Made by a program: the position numbers and the translations under genes. A model generated the notes under the pieces. It had not been told where the DNA came from and made no database searches. It was given only the letters and a program-made list of their open reading frames with translations. Source: Bacillota bacterium (GTDB taxonomy: Bacteria; Bacillota; Clostridia; Oscillospirales; Butyricicoccaceae). From it: a stretch of DNA of 8,900 bases. Shown here one piece after another: positions 7,081-8,900 of this stretch (its first letter is position 1; each line of letters starts with the position of its first letter). The stretch is taken from the NCBI GenBank assembly GCA_030705725.1, contig JAUZPW010000044.1:1-8900 (forward strand), given 5' to 3'.

Positions 7081-7110
7081 TTTACAATATCATTGTATTT
7101 TTGGTATAAT
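7081..7110 (+). promoter_or_regulatory. Extended -10 promoter for the pit-DUF47 operon
   Basis: TTTACA (7081-7086) and a perfect TATAAT (7105-7110) are 18 bases apart, and TGG precedes the -10 (7102-7104), giving an extended TGn -10. Predicted transcription begins around 7117, leaving an AT-rich leader of about 100 bases before the pit ATG. A dyad (7083-7097) overlaps the -35 box, which is where a repressor would be expected to bind. No recognisable Pho-box series is visible. Confidence 0.72.
7083..7097. repeat. Short dyad TACAAT-N3-ATTGTA over the pit -35 box
   Basis: A perfect six-base inverted repeat, TACAAT (7083-7088) and ATTGTA (7092-7097), is separated by ATC. It covers four bases of the -35 hexamer and part of the spacer of the pit promoter. 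Its size and placement suit a transcription factor operator, but in such AT-rich DNA it may be chance. No known regulator is assigned. Confidence 0.45.
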
Positions 7111-7129
7111 ATTTTTGTGTCAGTTTTAA

Positions 7130-7157
7130 TTTATATGTACAATAAAACCGTTGTAAA
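7130..7157 (-). promoter_or_regulatory. Candidate promoter for the minus-strand wall-hydrolase pair
   Basis: Read on the minus strand, TTTACA (7157-7152) and TATAAA (7135-7130) are separated by 16 bases. This resembles a sigma-A promoter with a leader of about 105 bases. A second, weaker reading nearer the gene is GATTA (7080-7076) and CATAAA (7059-7054), 16 bases apart, loosely like a forespore sigma-G promoter. Given the likely sporulation role either is possible, and neither is strong. Confidence 0.35.
7138..7155. repeat. Second TACAA/TTGTA dyad in the divergent region
   Basis: TACAA (7138-7142) and TTGTA (7151-7155) form an inverted repeat with an eight-base spacer, using the same half-sites as the dyad at 7083-7097. 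It falls inside the candidate minus-strand promoter. The spacing differs from that of the first dyad, which weakens the case for one shared regulator. Confidence 0.35.
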
Positions 7158-7217
7158 TATCCCATGAAAATGATATTCTTAGTTCGTTTAATATAATGGA
7201 AGAAAGCAGAAAAGAAT

Positions 7218-8273
7218 ATGACTGTAACACTTTCCCAGTTTGTAACCCAGCTATTTTCAAACCCCGCGCTTTTAATTACAACCATCCTCACTCTTGCCGT
7301 TGTTATGGTTAACGGCTGGACGGACGCGCCGAACGCTATCGCAACCTGTGTTTCCACCCGCTCGATGGACCCTAAGGCCGCGGTACTCATGGCCGCCGTC
7401 TTTAATTTTTTCGGCGTATTGGTTATGACGATGGTGAACGCCACGGTGGCGCAGACCATATACAAGATGGTCGATTTCGGAGGCGATTCACACCTCGCTC
7501 TGACTGCCCTTTGCGCGGCACTTTTCGCAATCGTTTTATGGGCTACCGCCGCATGGGTTTTCGGCATACCCACGAGCGAAAGCCACGCGCTGATCGCCGG
7601 CATATCGGGCGCCGCGATTGCTCTTCAGGGAGGCATGGGCGGAATCAACTGGTCGGAATGGGTGAAGGTCCTTTACGGACTGGCGCTTTCGCTTGTCATC
7701 GGCTTTGCGGCCGGCTTCGTTATCGTAAGAGTCATCGAGAGGCTTTGCAGGAGCTTTGACAGAAGAAAAACTTTCGGCGTTTTCAAGAACCTGCAGATTG
7801 CGGGCGGCGCGGGCATGGCCTTCATGCACGGCGCTCAGGACGGACAGAAGTTTATGGGCGTTTTTATGCTGGGCATTTTCCTGGCTCAGGGCAAATCCTC
7901 GACACAGGAATTTATAATTCCGATCTGGCTTATAGTTCTGTGTTCGGCGGTAATGGCGCTGGGCACCTCGATAGGAGGATACCGAATTATAAAAGCGGTC
8001 GGCATGGATATGGTCAAGCTTGACAAGCACCAGGGCTTTGCGGCGGACGCCGCGGGGGTTTTCTGCCTGCTTTTGGCTACGGTTTTCGGACTGCCCGTCA
8101 GCACGACGCACACAAAAACGACAGCCATAATGGGCGTCGGAGCGGCGAAGCGCATAAACTGCGTCAACTGGGGTATCGTAGGCGAAATGGCAAGCGCCTG
8201 GCTTCTGACATTCCCGGGCTGCGGCGCTATAGGATATATTATGGCATGGGTATTTATGAGGGTATTTCATTAA
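7218..8273 (+). CDS. pit: Pit-family inorganic phosphate transporter
   Basis: The 351-residue integral membrane protein belongs to the PiT family (SLC20-like), low-affinity permeases that import phosphate or metal-phosphate with a cation. The two inverted signature regions are present: VNGWTDAPNAIAT (31-43) in the first half and FMHGAQDGQKFMG (202-214) in the second. GIPTSESHALIAGISGAA (116-133) and GLPVSTTHTKTTAIMGVG (291-308) are the paired re-entrant PxS(T)(E/T)(S/T)H motifs. Hydrophobic segments lie at about 16-32, 53-80, 93-115, 150-172, 212-224, 232-252, 276-296 and 318-348. A basic cytoplasmic loop (RLCRSFDRRK, 175-184) divides the halves. ATG 7218 has a purine-rich GGAAGAAAG upstream. 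The downstream DUF47 gene, 27 bases away, is the usual partner. Proton or sodium coupling cannot be told from sequence. Confidence 0.93.
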   Translation: MTVTLSQFVTQLFSNPALLITTILTLAVVMVNGWTDAPNAIATCVSTRSMDPKAAVLMAAVFNFFGVLVMTMVNATVAQTIYKMVDFGGDSHLALTALCAALFAIVLWATAAWVFGIPTSESHALIAGISGAAIALQGGMGGINWSEWVKVLYGLALSLVIGFAAGFVIVRVIERLCRSFDRRKTFGVFKNLQIAGGAGMAFMHGAQDGQKFMGVFMLGIFLAQGKSSTQEFIIPIWLIVLCSAVMALGTSIGGYRIIKAVGMDMVKLDKHQGFAADAAGVFCLLLATVFGLPVSTTHTKTTAIMGVGAAKRINCVNWGIVGEMASAWLLTFPGCGAIGYIMAWVFMRVFH

Positions 8274-8300
8274 AATATTACAGAGAAAAGAGAAGGATTT

Positions 8301-8900
8301 ATGGCACGTAAACAGGCGGAAAACTATTTTGATATTTTTGTTGAGCTTGTGGGGTACTCCTGCAAGGCGGCGACATTGCTTAACGATATTATGAACGATT
8401 TCCATGTGGAGGAGCTTCAGTCGAAGATGATCCAGATGCATGAAATCGAGCACGGCGGCGATGCGGCCAAGCACACCATGATAAAAAAACTTGCCCGTGA
8501 ATTCATCACGCCCATCGAGCGGGAAGATATTATGGCTATGGCGGACGCGATCGACTGCGTGACGGACGCCGTCGAGGATGTTCTGATGCGTATGTACATG
8601 TGCAACGTGACCTCGGTTCGCGAGGACGCGCTCAAAATGACGAAGGTTATAGTCAAGTGCTGCGAGTCTCTGAGGACGGCGCTGACTGAATTCTATAATT
8701 TCCGCAAATCCACTACGCTGCATGAACAGATCGTCGAAATAAACCAGCTCGAGGAAGAGGGAGACCGGCTTTATACCGATGCCGTCAGAAACCTCTATGT
8801 CGGCTGCAAAAACGAAATAGAGGTGCTTGCCTGGGGGCAGACCTTCAATTATCTTGAAAAATGCTGCGACACCTGCGAGGACGTCGCCGACATTATAGAA
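8301..8900 (+). CDS. DUF47 / PhoU-like accessory protein of the Pit transporter, truncated by the window edge
   Basis: An open frame starts at ATG 8301, preceded by AGAAGG (8291-8296), and runs 200 codons to the last base with no stop. DUF47 proteins are about 205-210 residues, so only a few C-terminal residues are probably missing. The protein is almost entirely alpha-helical with no signal peptide. PhoU-like acidic motifs are visible: HEIEHGGDAAKH (48-58 region), REFITPIEREDIMAMADAID (67-86), QLEEEGDRLY (149-158) and the C-terminal LEKCCDTCEDVADIIE. The family is found next to Pit permeases and is thought to modulate phosphate uptake through a cytoplasmic metal-binding helical bundle. The gene is 27 bases after pit and almost certainly co-transcribed with it. 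Nine cysteines in 200 residues, including a CCxxC near the end, is a notable composition. Confidence 0.92.
   Translation, partial: MARKQAENYFDIFVELVGYSCKAATLLNDIMNDFHVEELQSKMIQMHEIEHGGDAAKHTMIKKLAREFITPIEREDIMAMADAIDCVTDAVEDVLMRMYMCNVTSVREDALKMTKVIVKCCESLRTALTEFYNFRKSTTLHEQIVEINQLEEEGDRLYTDAVRNLYVGCKNEIEVLAWGQTFNYLEKCCDTCEDVADIIE

Noticed and set aside
7192..7197. TATAAT just upstream of pit as its main -10 box
   Set aside because: Transcription would begin at about 7204, leaving too little leader for the ribosome binding site, and the -35 position is poor (ATGATA). The promoter at 7081-7110 is much better.
7117..7217. A riboswitch in the pit leader
   Set aside because: The leader is AT-rich with no strong stems, no terminator-like hairpin before the ATG and no recognisable aptamer core.
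7536..8723. A 395-codon open frame on the minus strand opposite pit and the DUF47 gene
   Set aside because: It is antisense to two clearly recognisable genes, crosses their intergenic gap, has low-complexity Arg/His-rich composition with no domain, and no ribosome binding site. It is a by-product of codon bias on the coding strand.
1..8900. CRISPR arrays, insertion sequences, tRNA or rRNA genes, phage genes or attachment sites
   Set aside because: I saw no regularly spaced repeats, transposase motifs, tRNA-like cloverleafs or rRNA signatures on either strand. Almost all of the window is occupied by recognisable housekeeping or spore genes.

Overview
The window looks like chromosomal DNA from an endospore-forming, motile Clostridia-type Firmicute of intermediate GC. 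The evidence is two LysM cell-wall enzymes of the spore-cortex/germination type with no signal peptide, a CBS/DRTGG-containing family II pyrophosphatase, the carboxy(nor)spermidine route to polyamines, a CheR chemotaxis methyltransferase, good GGAGG-type ribosome binding sites and one TTG start. The assignment rests on gene content and protein style, not on any marker RNA.

Layout. Bases 2-226 hold the C-terminal end of a CheR methyltransferase, followed by a strong intrinsic terminator (256-295). A near-consensus sigma-A promoter (297-325) begins directly after the terminator's U-tract and drives a three-gene plus-strand operon: carboxynorspermidine/carboxyspermidine dehydrogenase (361-1560), its decarboxylase NspC (1572-2693) and a Mn-dependent inorganic pyrophosphatase with an inserted CBS-DRTGG-CBS module (2728-4368). 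A small hairpin spans the nspC stop codon. The operon ends at a compact hairpin (4368-4400) that can terminate in both directions, because the next two genes converge on it.

The minus strand then carries, in transcription order, an M14 metallopeptidase with N-terminal peptidoglycan-binding and LysM domains (7018-5744) and a SleL/YaaH-like GH18 glycosidase with two LysM domains (5682-4402). One is predicted to cut stem peptides and the other glycan strands, so together they look like a spore-wall degradation or germination pair.

A 199-base AT-rich divergent region (7019-7217) separates these from a plus-strand phosphate uptake operon: a Pit-family inorganic phosphate permease (7218-8273) and a PhoU-like DUF47 partner that runs off the right edge (8301-8900). 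This region holds a good extended -10 promoter for pit, a weaker candidate promoter for the minus strand, and two TACAA/TTGTA dyads that overlap them.

All the protein-coding genes fall into known families and I see no novel defence, mobile or RNA system. The less ordinary points are the divergent-region dyads, the intercistronic hairpin, the pyrophosphatase joined to the polyamine genes, and the paired signal-less wall hydrolases.
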